This document shows, in pieces, positions 11,885 to 22,665 of a DNA stretch of 64,000 nucleotides; positions within the stretch are counted from its first letter, which is position 1, and every line of letters begins with the position of its first letter. Under the pieces are notes generated by a model. That model saw nothing but the letters and a program-made list of their open reading frames with translations. It was not told the DNA's origin and did not search any database. Source of the stretch: Elephas maximus indicus (taxonomy: Eukaryota; Chordata; Mammalia; Proboscidea; Elephantidae); the NCBI RefSeq assembly GCF_024166365.1, contig NC_064826.1, positions 20,608,001 through 20,672,000 on the forward strand, written 5' to 3'. The translations under genes were made by a program, and so were the position numbers.

Positions 11885-12135
11885 CAAGAGAAGGGGACTG
11901 ACATTTACTGAGTATTTGCTGTGTTCCAGTTTAGGTGCGAGAGGCTTTATGTACTTTATTTTTGTTTAATCTTCAAAAGCAACCTTGTGTGGCAGGTATC
12001 AACCCCATTTTTAGGTGAGGAAACCAAGTCTCAGAGGAGTTACATAACTTGCCCAGGCTACCCCAGCTAATAGTGTCTGACCCAAGTAGGAAGCCAGGTC
12101 TGTCAATCTTCAAAACCAATAGCTTTCTGCTCTGT
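11885..12135 (-). repeat. MIR
   Basis: Nearly complete reverse MIR: TTACTGAGTATTTGCTGTG, CCCCATTTTTAGGTGAGGAA, AGTTACATAACTTGCCC. Confidence 0.8.
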
Positions 12136-12599
12136 TGGAATGGCTGTCCTGGGTGACAAGGTAAATGCTAAATAAGCTGAAATCATCAGCTCTAGGAGAA
12201 AAAAACTGTAGTATTTCTTTAGAGTCTCACAATTTTGCCCGCTGCCAGCTTGGTACTCCTCTGGGAGCCACAGGTAGTGAGCAAATACGTGAGTGAGGTC
12301 TATTAACATTCGCCAGAGCACAGTGGCTCTGGGAGGGGACCCCACACCTGTTTCTCACCCAGGGAGGGCTACGAATGTCTGCAGAAGTCAAGCCCAGCTG
12401 AACACATGGCTTTGAGGTTTCTTAGGGACCCTGAGGGAGGTCTGTCCACTGGATTTCAGGTTCTGAAGGAGCTAAATTTTTAGACCATGCAAATCCAATT
12501 CTTCCCCCGCAGGAGCTGGGGGCTGAGAATTGCTTCACAGAAGACCGCGTGCCTGTTTATCATTAAAATCCAGTGGGGACCGCGGGGGAGGGCAGGGCC

Positions 12600-12720
12600 G
12601 CCACACACTTACATAAAGCTTGCCATGTGGTGGGCATTTTTCTAAGCACTTTATATATGTTAACCCAGTTCATTCTCATAACCACGCTGTGAGGTAGGAG
12701 ACTTACTTTCAGTTATCCAA
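12600..12720 (-). repeat. MIR fragment
   Basis: CCATGTGGTGGGCATTTTTC, CACTTTATATATGTTAACCC and ACCACGCTGTGAGGTAGGAG match the reverse MIR tail half. Confidence 0.65.
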
Positions 12721-13310
12721 GAGTCCAGAGTTTAAAAAGATAATTCAAAGCACCAATTGCCCTACATGTCAGTTTCTATCTATACATGTTTTTTAAAAAT
12801 ATATACATTTACAGAAAAGAATAAAAAGATCGAGTCCGAACTTTTAATATTGACTACTTTCAGAGAGAGGTTTCTACTAAAAAAAAAAAAAAATTAACGT
12901 CAAACATTATTTTTATTATAATAATCTCAGGAGAGTAGAACTTTTCTTTAAAAAAAGAAAAATGTGACCAAGTAGTAGTTATTCAGATTTCAGTCAAGGA
13001 AGCAGCTTATCTTGCTGCCGACTTGAATTTCTCTCATCATTAATTTTCTGAAAGAAATGGTATTTCTCTTCACTTCCTGCCTTAAATTCTGCTGGAGCCT
13101 GTGCAGCTGTTGACCAGCTGTCATGTCCCATTCCAGCACAGAGGTTACCGTGAGCACTGATTGAGAAGGCTCTTCGCTTCCAGGGCTGTGTGGAAGAGTT
13201 GGGGGAGCCCAAATCCCACAACAAATTCCCAAACTGTAGCCACTACTTAGTGTCCCTTGTGGCAGTAATCCATGACTGCTCCCTCTCCATCTATCCAGAT
13301 TGTCATCATC
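12721..13310. other. Unique sequence, no gene seen
   Basis: A-rich part to about 12960, then a GC-balanced stretch whose minus-strand frames (12990-13232) have no recognised domain. Confidence 0.35.
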
Positions 13311-13319
13311 ATCAAAATA

Positions 13320-13605
13320 ATATTGTTGTTAGTTGTCATTGAGTCTACTCTGGTGACCCCATGAACAACGGAATGAAATATTTGCCTGGTTCAATGCCAT
13401 CTTCACAAACGCTCATGAGCAACCTAGGGGGCTCATTTTCCAGCACTATATCGGACAATATTCTGCTATGATCCATAGGGTTTTCATTGGTTAGTATTTC
13501 AGAAGTAAGTCACCAGGACTTCCTCCCCAGTCTGCCACAGTCTAGAAGCTCCACTGAAACCTGTCCACCGTGGGTGGCCCTGCCGGTATTTGAAATACCA
13601 GTAGC
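13320..13605 (-). mobile_element. AfroSINE-related SINE, divergent variant
   Basis: Shares GTTGTCATTGAGTCTACTC tail-like bases, ATAGGGTTTTCATTGG and CTCCACTGAAACCTGTCC with the copies at 3015-3365 and 22425-22540. Confidence 0.55.
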
Positions 13606-13609
13606 ATAG

Positions 13610-13765
13610 CTTCCAGCATTATAACTACCATTTACTGAGAGCTTAGCATGTACCAGACAATGTACCAAGCACTTTATATGTATGATCTCATTTCATTCTC
13701 AAAGCCATCTTAAGAGGTTATACACAATTCTCCCCATTTCGAAAACAAGAAACTGAAGTCTTTGC
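13610..13765 (-). repeat. MIR fragment
   Basis: TACCATTTACTGAGAGCTTA, AGCACTTTATATGTATGATC and CCCCATTTCGAAAACAAGAA in reverse MIR order. Confidence 0.7.
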
Positions 13766-14104
13766 ACAACTCTGTGAATATACTGAAAACCACTGAACTA
13801 TGTATTTTAAATGGGTGAATTTTGTGGAATATGGATTATATCTTGCGAAGGAAATTTTATGTATCAGCTTGACTGGGCTATGGTGCCCAGTTGTTTGGTC
13901 AAAGATCAGTCTAGATGTTGCTGCGTGGGTTTTTTTGTAGATACGATTAACATTTACAGTCAGTTGATTGTAAATTAAGATTACCCACATTATTCAGTGT
14001 GGGTGGGCCTCATGCAATCAGTTGAAGGCCTTACAAGCAAAAATGCAGGTTTCCTGGAAAAGAAGGATTTCTGCCTCAAGAATGTAACATAGAATCCTGC
14101 CTGA

Positions 14105-14765
14105 TTATAAAGAGTGTTCTACATTCTATTTTGATAAGTTGCATCTGGGGTCTTAAAAGCCTGTGAGCAGCCATCTAGGATACACCACTGGTCTCACCCC
14201 TTTGGGAGCAAGGAAGAATGATGAAAACTAAAGATATAAGGGAAAGATTAGTCCAAGGGACTAATGGACCACATTTATCATGGCCTCCACCAGACTGAGC
14301 CCAGTACAACGAGATGGTGCCCAGCTACCACCACTGACTGCTCTGACGGGGATCACAACAGAGGGTCCCGGACAGAGCTGGAGGAAAAATGTAGAACAAA
14401 ATTCTAACTCAAAAAGAAAGACCAGACTTGCTGGCCTGACAGACACTGGAGAAACCCTGAGAGTATGGCCCCCGGACACCCTTTCTTCTCAGTAATGAGG
14501 TCACTGCTGAGGTTCACCCTTCAATGAAAGATTGAACAGGCCCATGGAACAAAACAAGGCTGAGGAAGCACACCAGCTCTGGGGCAGGGACTGGAAGGCA
14601 GGGAGGAAGAAGAAAGCCGGTAATAAGGAACCCAAGGTTGAGAAGGGAGAGTGTTGACGTGTTGTGGGGTTGTTAACCAATGTTATAGAACAATGTGTGT
14701 ACTAACTGTTTGATGAGAAACTAGCTTGTTCTGTAAACCTTCATTTAAAGTACAAAAAAAAAGAG
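14105..14765 (+). mobile_element. L1 3' end inserted in old LTR
   Basis: L1 3' UTR (CATCTGGGGTCTTAAAAGCC, AGAGCTGGAGGAAAAATG, A-tail at 14754-14762). Flanked by TCCTGCCTGA at 14095-14104 and again at 14766-14775, a target-site duplication. It is the subtype found in reverse at 50780-52690. Confidence 0.8.
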
Positions 14766-14845
14766 TCCTGCCTGAGTTTCCAGTCCACTGCGTGGTGTAT
14801 GTATTTCAGGCTTGTCAGCCTCCACAATCCTGTGAGCCAGTTCTT

Positions 14846-15066
14846 CTTCTTCTTTTTTTTCTTTTTAATAACTTATTTTTATTGTTGTTGTTGTTGAGAA
14901 TATACACAGCAGAACATACAGCAGTTTAACAGTTTCTGCATGTACAATTCAGTGACATTGTACAACCATTCCCACCCTCCATCTCTGAGTTGTTCCTCCT
15001 CCATTAACATAAAATCTCTGCCCCCCCAGGTTTCCCATCTAACCTTTTGAGGTGCTGCTGTCAATC
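14846..15066 (-). mobile_element. L1 tail inserted in old LTR
   Basis: Reverse L1 3' end starting with a T-rich run and continuing ATTGTTGTTGTTGTTGAG, CAGCAGAACATACAGC and TTCTGCATGTACAATTCAG. Flanked by TGTGAGCCAGTTCTT (14831-14845) and TGTGAGCCAATTCTT (15067-15081), a 15-bp duplication with one mismatch. Confidence 0.8.
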
Positions 15067-15189
15067 TGTGAGCCAATTCTTTAAAACCAATCAATCAATG
15101 TCTCTCTATAGATACAGATATCCTATTGGTTCTGTTTCTCTAGAGAACCTTGACCGATATATATCTCAACAAAGCTGTTTAAAAATATA

Positions 15190-15410
15190 ATTTCTGAGTT
15201 ATAAAAAGGACAGATTAGACACACATGGGCAAGACAGACACCATGTGACGGTCATCTACAAGCCAAGGAAACAAGGAACGCCCAGGACTACCGACAAGAG
15301 AGGAATCAATACAGCCAAGACCTGCAAGAAAATAAATGTCTGTTTTTTAGAGCCACCCATTTGTGTAATTTCTGTCACAGCCACACAAGGAAACCAAGGT
15401 ACTGCACAAA
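15190..15410 (+). repeat. MLT1-type LTR 3' part
   Basis: GACACCATGTGACGGTCATC, TACAAGCCAAGGAAACAAGG and AATAAATGTCTGTTTTTTAG match the 3' half of the LTR that surrounds the RTE element at 26283-30283. Confidence 0.55.
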
Positions 15411-15662
15411 CAGACTCTGCTAGCCAGAGAGTCAGCACTACTTTGAAATAGTTGCCACGAAAAAGTTGGATAGATTTCAAATCCTTGCCTTGTCACGAGA
15501 AATTCATTGGTCAGTGAAAGAAGAGGAAGAGCTACTCAACTCCATAAAGATAATTTCAATTGCTGTCAATGACTGAAGGGTGTTAAAAATACTTCTAAAC
15601 TTTATCTCCTGCTTGGCAAAATTTCTCACTAATGGTGGTTACCAAGAATTCGAAAAGATCAT

Positions 15663-16155
15663 TTTCTTAGTTATCTAGTGCTGCTATAACAGAAATATCA
15701 CAAGTGGATGGTTTTAACAAAGAGAAGTTTATTTTCTCACAGTAAAGTAGGCTAAAAGTCCAAAGTAAGGGTGTCAGCTCCAAGCAAACGCTTTCTCTTT
15801 CTGTTGACCTTCTCATCAATGTTCCCCGGGACTAGGGGCTTCTGTGTGCAGGAATCCCGGTGTCCAAAGAACACCCTGTGCTCCCACTGCTTTCTTGGTG
15901 GTATGAAGTCCCCAACTCTCTGCTTGCTTCCCTTTCATCTCTTGAGAGATAAAAGGTGGTGTAGGCCACACCCCAGGGAAACTCCCTTTACATTGGAGCA
16001 GTGTTGTGACCTGGTAAGGGTGTTACAATTTTACCTTAATCCTCTTAGCATAAAATTACAATCACAAAATGGAGAACAAACATAGAATACTGGGAATCAT
16101 GGCCTAACCAAGTTGATACACACATTTTTGGGGGAACTTAATTCAATCCATGACA
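15663..16155 (-). mobile_element. Solo LTR (ERVL/MaLR type)
   Basis: About 490-bp reverse LTR with right end CCATGACA (complement of TGTCATGG) and flanking ATCAT at 15658-15662 and 16156-16160, a 5-bp target duplication. Same family as 45178-45738, 51965-52461 and 56919-57433. No internal retroviral region remains. Confidence 0.75.
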
Positions 16156-16490
16156 ATCATCATTCAAAAATCTTCATTGGTAATAATTTCAAGCATATAA
16201 AAAAGGTATGTTTTCTTAAAAAGTTATGTTCATGGAAGCAAGCTCAAGTTTCTCATTAAAAACTGCAAAATATTTTATTTGGAAATTTTTATAGTAGTTT
16301 AGTATTTAATATGTTCTCTAATTACTTTATATTTCTTATTTTTATAGTTCTTTAATATAAAGAAAATGTAATTACTTTTTCCATCAAGCCCCAAACCTCT
16401 CCAGTTTACTTAAGTGTGCCACTAAAATATGAACATTTCCTATGAGTGTAATGATCTCAAAAAAGGTATTTTTGAGATTCTAGGTGGTTC
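16156..16490. other. AT-rich spacer, no gene seen
   Basis: AT-rich sequence with no recognised repeat. Confidence 0.3.
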
Positions 16491-16492
16491 CA

Positions 16493-16697
16493 AAGAAACC
16501 CTAGTGGCTCAACAGTTAAGCGCTCAGTTAGGTTCGAACCCACCCAGCACTCTGTGGGAGAAAGACCTGTCCATCTGCTCCAAAAAAAAAAAAAAAAAAA
16601 GATTACACCAAGAAAACCCTATAGGGCAGTTCTATCTCTTTCACACGGGGTCGCTATGACTTGGAATCGACTTGATGGCAGTGGGTTTTGTGGGTAC
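16493..16697 (+). mobile_element. AfroSINE, long form with internal A run
   Basis: Head CCCTAGTGGCTCAACAGTTA, then ACCTGTCCATCTGCTCC followed by an expanded A run at about 16581-16600. Ends GATGGCAGTGGGTTTTG. Confidence 0.85.
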
Positions 16698-16736
16698 ACC
16701 AGACACCACGATGGATCCTGGGGAGATGAAAACAAA

Positions 16737-16882
16737 CAAACAAACAAACCTGTTGCTGTGGAGTTGATTCCGACTCATAGCGACCCTATAGAATTGTCCC
16801 ATAGAGTTTCCAAGGAGCACCTGGTGGATTTGAACTGCCGCCCTCTTTGTTAGCAGCTGTAGCACTTAACCACTACGCCATA
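16737..16882 (-). mobile_element. AfroSINE, short form
   Basis: Begins with a (CAAA)n tail and CTGTTGCTGTGGAGTTG, ends TAACCACTACGCCA. It forms an inverted pair with the preceding plus-strand copy. Confidence 0.85.
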
Positions 16883-17600
16883 TATAGAGCAATAATTATG
16901 CAAGGGAAAGATATTGGTTGTTGTGCCAAGGAAAGAAACATCTGGCAACGAACTCCCAGCAGCTTGCTCTGTTGGCACCTGAGTGAGGCCGGGACCAACC
17001 ACAGAGCAGTGGCCCAGAGGCATTGGTCTGTATGGTACACCTGGGACAGGTGGGGCCCTCTGCTCTTTTGAGCTCTGTGTTTCAGTAGAGCCCCCAGCCT
17101 GGCTGCTTGTTGAATGTGTTCACTCCAAAAGGCGTGCCCTTGCCCTGCAGCCCAGCACCTGTGTGTGGGTTTCCTATAAGCACTTATCCGAGGTGAGGCT
17201 TGTCAGGAGCCATAGCTGGGCTTCCCCAGCGCTTGTAAACTCAGGTACTTTTTATGTGTGTGACTTTGGCAAACCATATAGTCCTCATTAAGGCTTATCT
17301 GAATGCCAAGGTTGAATTCTGTTTCTAGCCTCTGGGCAAAACCCCACAGGCTCCACCTGCGTGCCACTCGCTCTGTAATTCAGGAGCTGTCGACATTTTC
17401 TTAGCTCTACAGAGCTAAACTCGGATGGGTGGAGCCCAGGTACTTGTCCTTTTGGAAAGCCATTAGGGGGATCTGAAGGGGATAGAAGTCAATTTTAGGT
17501 CCTGGTTTATAGGCTCATCTCCTGGAAACTCGAAGAAACAATATGGAAACTGCTGGGGTGAATATTGCTTTATCAAATTCTGTGTGGTCTTGGGGCCTAC
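16883..17600. other. Unique sequence, no gene seen
   Basis: GC-moderate stretch, no repeat recognised. Frames at 16847-17291 have no recognised family. Confidence 0.35.
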
Positions 17601-17919
17601 TCTGTGACGTAACTCTGTTGTAACTTTCTCCATCTTTACCCAAAAATATCCATGTAATTGTGCCTAAAAGCTATCGAGACACAAGCGTAGGTGGTGCACA
17701 TTACTATGAACTCTGTATACGTGTGGATGAACAGTGGAAGGGAAGGGGGATACTTAGCTATAAAAAGCATGGTAGTGAAACAAGGAAGGTCTGAGAAACT
17801 GCCACAGCCAAGGGGAGCCTAAGGAGACACGACGACTAACTGTACTGTGGTGTCCTGGATGGGGCCCTGGAACTGAACAAGGGCATTAGGTAAAAGCTAA
17901 GGAGATCTAAATAAACTAT

Positions 17920-18065
17920 GGATTTAGTTTATAATATTATTGATATTAATAATATAATTATTAACATAATACATATTATATTTTACCATTATTACATTAA
18001 TTATATAAAATATATAATACAATCTATATAATAATAAAATGATTAATATAACTAATAATGTTAGT
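17920..18065. repeat. AT-rich simple sequence with dyads
   Basis: About 145 bases almost entirely A/T, rich in ATAATATTATTG / TATTAATAATATAA inverted motifs. Sits in an old L1M tail (about 17600-18445). Confidence 0.6.
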
Positions 18066-18124
18066 TAATAACAAAGATGACGGATCAATATTGGTTGATT
18101 GTAACAAATGTACCATACTAATGT

Positions 18125-18325
18125 ACCAAGTCAAAAACCAAACTCGTTGCCTTCAAGTCCATTCTGACTCATAGCAACCCTATAGGACAGAGTAGAACTG
18201 CCCCATGGGGTTTCCAAAGCTGTAATCTTTAGGGAAGCATCTCTCTACCATGGATCGGCTGGTATTTCGAACCACCAGCCTTTCGGTTAGCAGTCGAGCT
18301 CTTAACCACTGTGTCACCAGGGTTC
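18125..18325 (-). mobile_element. AfroSINE, long form
   Basis: Reverse copy between CCATACTAATGTA at 18112-18124 and again at about 18328-18340, a 13-bp target duplication. Contains TGTAATCTTTAGGGAAGCAT (middle segment) and ends TCACCAGGGTTCC. Confidence 0.9.
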
Positions 18326-18689
18326 CTTCCATACTAATGTAATATGTTAATAATAAGGAAAATGGGGGGGGGGAGATAAATAGGGAACTCTCTGTGAACC
18401 AGCTGATCAATTTTCCTGTAAATGTAAAACTGTTTTAAAAAAATAAAAGCTATTAACAACAAAGTGCTATATTGCTATGACATGGGTTATGAGTTTTAAT
18501 TTACTGTAAAGTTACTTAAATATTAAATAAACATTATAAACTTAAAAAAAAGAGTTCAGCTAAAATGTTTAAAGGGATAAGCTGATAAAGTTGCTTGAAA
18601 AAAGCCTGTTAAAAGAATTTCCGCAATGTAAATGTCCAACAAAAGGGGAATAATTAGGCAAATTACAGTAACAGTGAGTCACCATTTAA

Positions 18690-18925
18690 GTTCTAAGTCT
18701 TTTATATGCATTATTTCATTTTTTTAAAAAAGCTCTAAGTAACCCGAGAGAATAAGACAAGTATCATCATCATTTTCATTTCCTAAATGAGAAAACTAGG
18801 GCATAGGGACAGTAATTAACTCACCAAAGACTACACAGCCAGTTAGCGGCAGAGCTGGGATTTGAACCCAAGACTACCTGCCTCCAATATGCAAGTGTCA
18901 ATCACTAGGTTACCAGGCAACACAC
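18690..18925 (-). repeat. MIR
   Basis: Full reverse MIR: CATTTCCTAAATGAGAAAAC, CAGCCAGTTAGCGGCAGAGC, GGGATTTGAACCCAAGACT. Confidence 0.85.
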
Positions 18926-19032
18926 CATTGCACAATGATTAAAAGGTACGTTTTTCACAGTCACACATACTATTGGTGCGATGCAATGATTAGAATTTCT
19001 AAAAGGAGGGCAATTTAGCAGCATCTATCAAA

Positions 19033-19250
19033 AGGTTGAAGTCCTTGGGTGGTGCGAACAGTTAATGCTGCTAAAACGAAAGGTTGGAAGTTCTAGTCTA
19101 CCCAGATGCACCTCAGAAGAAAGGCCTGGCGATCTACTTCTGAAAAATCAGGTATTGAAAACCCTATGGAGCACAGTGCCATTGTGACACACATGGGGTC
19201 ACCATGGATTGGAATTGACTCAACAGCAGCTCGTTGGTTGTTGGTTTGTG
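19033..19250 (+). mobile_element. AfroSINE variant
   Basis: AGTCCTTGGGTGGTGCGAAC head, GGCCTGGCGATCTACTTC body and TGGGGTCACCATGGATTGG tail. Same variant class as 9165-9375 and 46988-47195. Confidence 0.75.
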
Positions 19251-19257
19251 TCACAAT

Positions 19258-19463
19258 TTTGTTGTTAGGTGCGATCAAGTCCATTTCAACTCATAGGGAT
19301 CCCATGTGACAGAGCAGAACTGGCCTGTAGGGTTTTCTAGGCTGTGATCTTTATGGGAGCAGATCACCAGGCCCTTCTCCAGCGGAGCTGCTGGGTGGAT
19401 TCGAACTGCCAGCCTTTTGGTTAGCAGGAAAGCCCTTAACCATTGTGCAACCAGGGCTCCTTA
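19258..19463 (-). mobile_element. AfroSINE, long form
   Basis: TTGTTAGGTGCGATCAAGTC through AACCATTGTGCAACCAGGG. It is 8 bases from the oppositely oriented preceding SINE, making a close inverted pair. Confidence 0.85.
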
Positions 19464-20110
19464 TCACAATTTTAAGATGCATGTAATATTTGACATACAG
19501 TTCCACTTCTAGGACTACCCAAGAGAAGTGCTCACACATGGACATAAAGATAGATGTACAAATAATTGGAAAAGTCCTAAATGTCTGCCAACAGGGGAAT
19601 GAAAAAAAATGATCGTATGTCTACAGATAGAATATTTGGCGCCTTTTTTAAACTCAGAGCAGCCCTGGTGGCGCAGTGGTTAAGCATTCAGCTGCTAACC
19701 AAACGGTTGGCAGCTCGAACCCACCAGCCACTCTGCTGGAGAAAGATGTGGCAGTCTGCTCCTGTAAAGATTACAGCCTTGGAAACTCTATGGGACAGTT
19801 CTACTCTGTCCTATAGGGTCGCTGAGTCAGAATCGACTTGCTAGCAATGGGTTTTTAAGTGCAGTAGATCTCTATGAACTGATAAGGAAATGTCTCCAAG
19901 GAATATTGTAAAGTGAAAAAGCTAGCTGTTGAACCATTGTTCTAAAAAGCTGTTTTCTATGAGTCTAGAGAAAGGTCTGCAAGGATCATAACTAAACTCC
20001 TTAACGTGATTTACCTCTCAGGAACCTGGGGGGGGGGGGGGGTGAAAGGAGAAGCGAGGGAGAATTTCTACTTTTCCCTTTATATATTTCTGAATTATTT
20101 GAATTCTTTA
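19464..20110 (+). repeat. L1M ORF2 end and tail, split by SINE
   Basis: ACAGTTCCACTTCTAGGACT and AAGTCCTAAATGTCTGCC (L1 ORF2-end phrases) precede an AfroSINE at 19660-19857. After it come GAATATTGTAAAGTGAAAAA and TTTGAATTCTTTACAGCGAG, an L1M tail. Confidence 0.6.
19660..19857 (+). mobile_element. AfroSINE, long form, well preserved
   Basis: GCAGCCCTGGTGGCGCAGTG head, GCAGCTCGAACCCACC B-box region, GTGGCAGTCTGCTCCTG middle segment, CCTATAGGGTCGCTGAGTC tail. Close to the consensus apparent from the other copies. Confidence 0.9.
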
Positions 20111-20127
20111 CAGCGAGTATGTAGTAC

Positions 20128-20305
20128 CTAGGAGCCCTGATGGTGCAGTAGTGAAAAGTTTAGCTGCTAAGCACAAGGTCAGCAGTTCGAGTCCACTAGC
20201 TGCTCCTTGGGAATCCTATGGGGCACTTTCACTCACTCTGTGCTATAGACTCGCTATGAGTCAGAACTGACTCAAAGGCAACGGGTTTGGTTTTGTTTTT
20301 TTTTT
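20128..20305 (+). mobile_element. AfroSINE, short form
   Basis: GGAGCCCTGATGGTGCAGTA, AGCAGTTCGAGTCCACTAGC, tail AACGGGTTTGGTTTTG plus T run. Confidence 0.9.
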
Positions 20306-20399
20306 ATGTAGTACTTTGGTAATTAAAAAAAAAAAAAAACTAACATGGAAAAAATGCTTCATGTTTCCAATCAATTTTTAATGATATCGGAAAATGCTT

Positions 20400-20630
20400 G
20401 GAACAAGTGAAAAAAATTAGAGCATGAAATTAGGTATACGGTATGAGCTCAGCTACAGAAAAATGCATTTAAAATCGAGCAAGGAAACACTGCAAAATGT
20501 TAATAGGGCCTGCCTCTGGGTGGCAGGATTATAGGGTTTTTGGGTTTTTTTTTTTTTTTTTGTCTGCTTTTATTTTTCTATACTTTCTAAATTCTCACAG
20601 TGTGCCTGTATCAGTTTTATAACTGGGGAA
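20400..20630 (+). repeat. L1M tail fragment
   Basis: GCCTGCCTCTGGGTGGCAGG and TCTATACTTTCTAAATTCTC resemble an old L1 3' UTR. Confidence 0.5.
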
Positions 20631-20799
20631 AAAAATCAAGCCAGCCTCTGTAAACACAGCAGCGGAGGCAGCCAAGAGTTTCTACTCCAAGCCACTGCCA
20701 CCCACGCCCTGGGGGACGTGGAGGCCCAAGATCCTTGGCCACTTCAGGAAAGTGTCCTAAGTGCAAGGGGCACATGCGGAGAAAAGATGTTTTTTTTTC

Positions 20800-21320
20800 T
20801 CCATTTTGCTTTTTTTTTTTTTAATTTTTTTGTTGTAAAATATGTGTAACAAAGCTTTTGCCATTTTAACTATTTAGCAGTGTACAATTCAGTGACATTC
20901 ATTATAATTCACCATGTGGTGTAGCCATCGCCACTATCCCTTTCAAAAATTTTTCATCACCCCAGACAGAAACTCAGTCCCCCTTCAGCAGTAACTCCTA
21001 TTCCCTCCTCTTCCCAGCCCCTGGTAACCACTAACTCACTGTGGTCTCCATGCATTTGCCTATTCTAGATATTTCATAGAAGTGGGATCATACAGTATAT
21101 GTTCTTTTGTGTCTGACTTACTTCATTTAGCATGACGTTTTCAAGGTTCCTTCACGTCATAGCATGTATCAGAATGCCATTGTTCTTTATGGCTGAGTAA
21201 TATTCTACTGCGTGAGTACTATCGATTTCGTTTATCCATTCATCTATTGATTGACACTTGATTGTTTCCACCATTTGGCTATTGTGAATAGTGCTGCAAT
21301 GAGCAGTGTTGTGCAACATT
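20800..21320 (-). repeat. L1 ORF2 C-terminus and 3' UTR
   Basis: Reverse L1. On the minus strand the frame ending near 21180 reads VEYYSAIKNN, a hallmark of the ORF2 C-terminus. The plus strand shows GTGTACAATTCAGTGACATT from the UTR. Confidence 0.8.
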
Positions 21321-21527
21321 TTGTTTTTCTGACTGGATTGCAAGAGGAAAAAGAGGAGAGAGATACCGAGAGAGGCAAGGTCCTCCATAAAGAGGATGAG
21401 ACTCCCAAATGGGGCCTGAGCAGGTAGTGAAGGTGAGAGCACCGCACCCTTCCACCACAAGGTTTCCCATCCTGAAGGGTCAATGATGAGCTGTCAGGGG
21501 AACTGGGGGCCCACTCTGGCTTTAGGA

Positions 21528-21712
21528 AGGAGCCCTGGTGGGCAGTGGTTAAAGTGTTCAACTGCCAACTGAAAGGTCAGTAGTTCGAAACCATCAGTGC
21601 TCTGTGGGAGAAAGAAGTGGCAGTCTGCTCCCCTAAAGATTACGGCCTTGGAAACCCTAGGGAGTCTCTATGAGTCGGAATGGATTCAATGGCAGTAGGG
21701 TTTTTTTTTTTT
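21528..21712 (+). mobile_element. AfroSINE, long form
   Basis: GGAGCCCTGGTGGGCAGTGG head, GTGGCAGTCTGCTCCCC, then an internal deletion before TCTATGAGTCGGAATGG, and a T-rich tail. Confidence 0.85.
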
Positions 21713-22424
21713 TTGTCGTTGTTTTTTGTTTTTGGTGGCTTTAGGTGGTTTCTTCATGCTACAGCTGAGTAACTGGGCCCAGGGAATTGCTTTGAGGCAC
21801 AAGTAGCATTTGAGGGGGGTGGACAGGAAGTCAGTCACCATACCAGTGTGTGGGTTGACTAAAGGGTCTTGCCTAGTCCCCAGAGACCAGGTGGGACTCT
21901 GGTTATGACAGTGTACGGTGGTGGCAGAGAGTGGGGTCATCCCTGCTTTTTCTGAGGTAACCGCCCAAACGACTGCCTGGGGCGAGTGCCCTGAGGTCCA
22001 CCGGAGCAGGTTTTTGTGCAAACTTTGAAAGTCATTCCTGTATTCCTTCACTCACTCATCCACCTTTTATTTGCAGGGTTCAGTACTCTCGACCTCCACC
22101 TGAGCCTCCCTTGACAGTGGAGAGACCCCTCTTCCCTAAGGAGGCCATTCTTGCCCTTCTTGAGGGCCCAGGAATACCTTCCCCCAGGGGGTTGGTTGCC
22201 TTGCAAGCGGAGGCCAGTTCTTCTCCCGCTGCCCCTTGCCATTGTCTTCTGCTATGAGTCCTGAGTCTTCGGAATCTGACTCAATGGCGCACAACAACAA
22301 CATTGTCTTCTGAAGCCAGGCCCCAGCACAAGAGGGGAGGATGTGGGTGCTGTCAGGGAGGGGGCAGTTACAAAGCCAAACTGAGGAGGACAAAGCTTAC
22401 TCAAGAAAAGAATTCCAAGATTTT
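21713..22424. other. Unique sequence with SINE/RTE tail scrap
   Basis: No gene recognised. At 22250-22305 there is an isolated GACTCAATGGCGCACAACAA tail remnant of the RTE/AfroSINE type. Confidence 0.4.
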
Positions 22425-22540
22425 TCTGGAAGCTCCACTGAAACCTGTTCAGCATCATAGCAAACACACAAGCTTCCACAGACAGACAGGTGGTGGCTGT
22501 GCTTGAGGTGGTCGGGAATCGAACCATAAGCTGGAGAACG
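22425..22540 (-). mobile_element. Divergent SINE variant, partial
   Basis: GGAAGCTCCACTGAAACCTG, CAGACAGACAGGTGGTGG, GGGAATCGAACC. Third copy of the variant at 3015 and 13320. Confidence 0.55.
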
Positions 22541-22554
22541 ATCCAGCAAACAAA

Positions 22555-22665
22555 CCTGTTTCCAAATTCTTAAGCTACAAAAACTATGAGATAATACGTG
22601 TTTGTTGTTTTAAGCAACTAAGCTTTGGGGTAACTTGTTACACAACATAGATAACTAATACAGCA
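22555..22665 (+). repeat. MLT1-type LTR 3' end
   Basis: TTTAAGCAACTAAGCTTTGG, AACTTGTTACACAACATAG and a CTAATACAGC end match an MLT1 3' terminus. Confidence 0.55.

Larger units (their letters stand above)
13850..15165 (+). repeat. MaLR/MLT-like LTR split by two L1 insertions
   Basis: One old element (opening TTTTATGTATCAGCTTGACT, closing CTATTGGTTCTGTTTCTC plus TAGAGAACC) interrupted twice. Pieces lie at 13850-14104, 14766-14845 and 15067-15165. Both insertions are flanked by target duplications. Related copies are at 33795-34120 and 57895-58555. Class assignment (LTR of MaLR type) is tentative. Confidence 0.6.
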
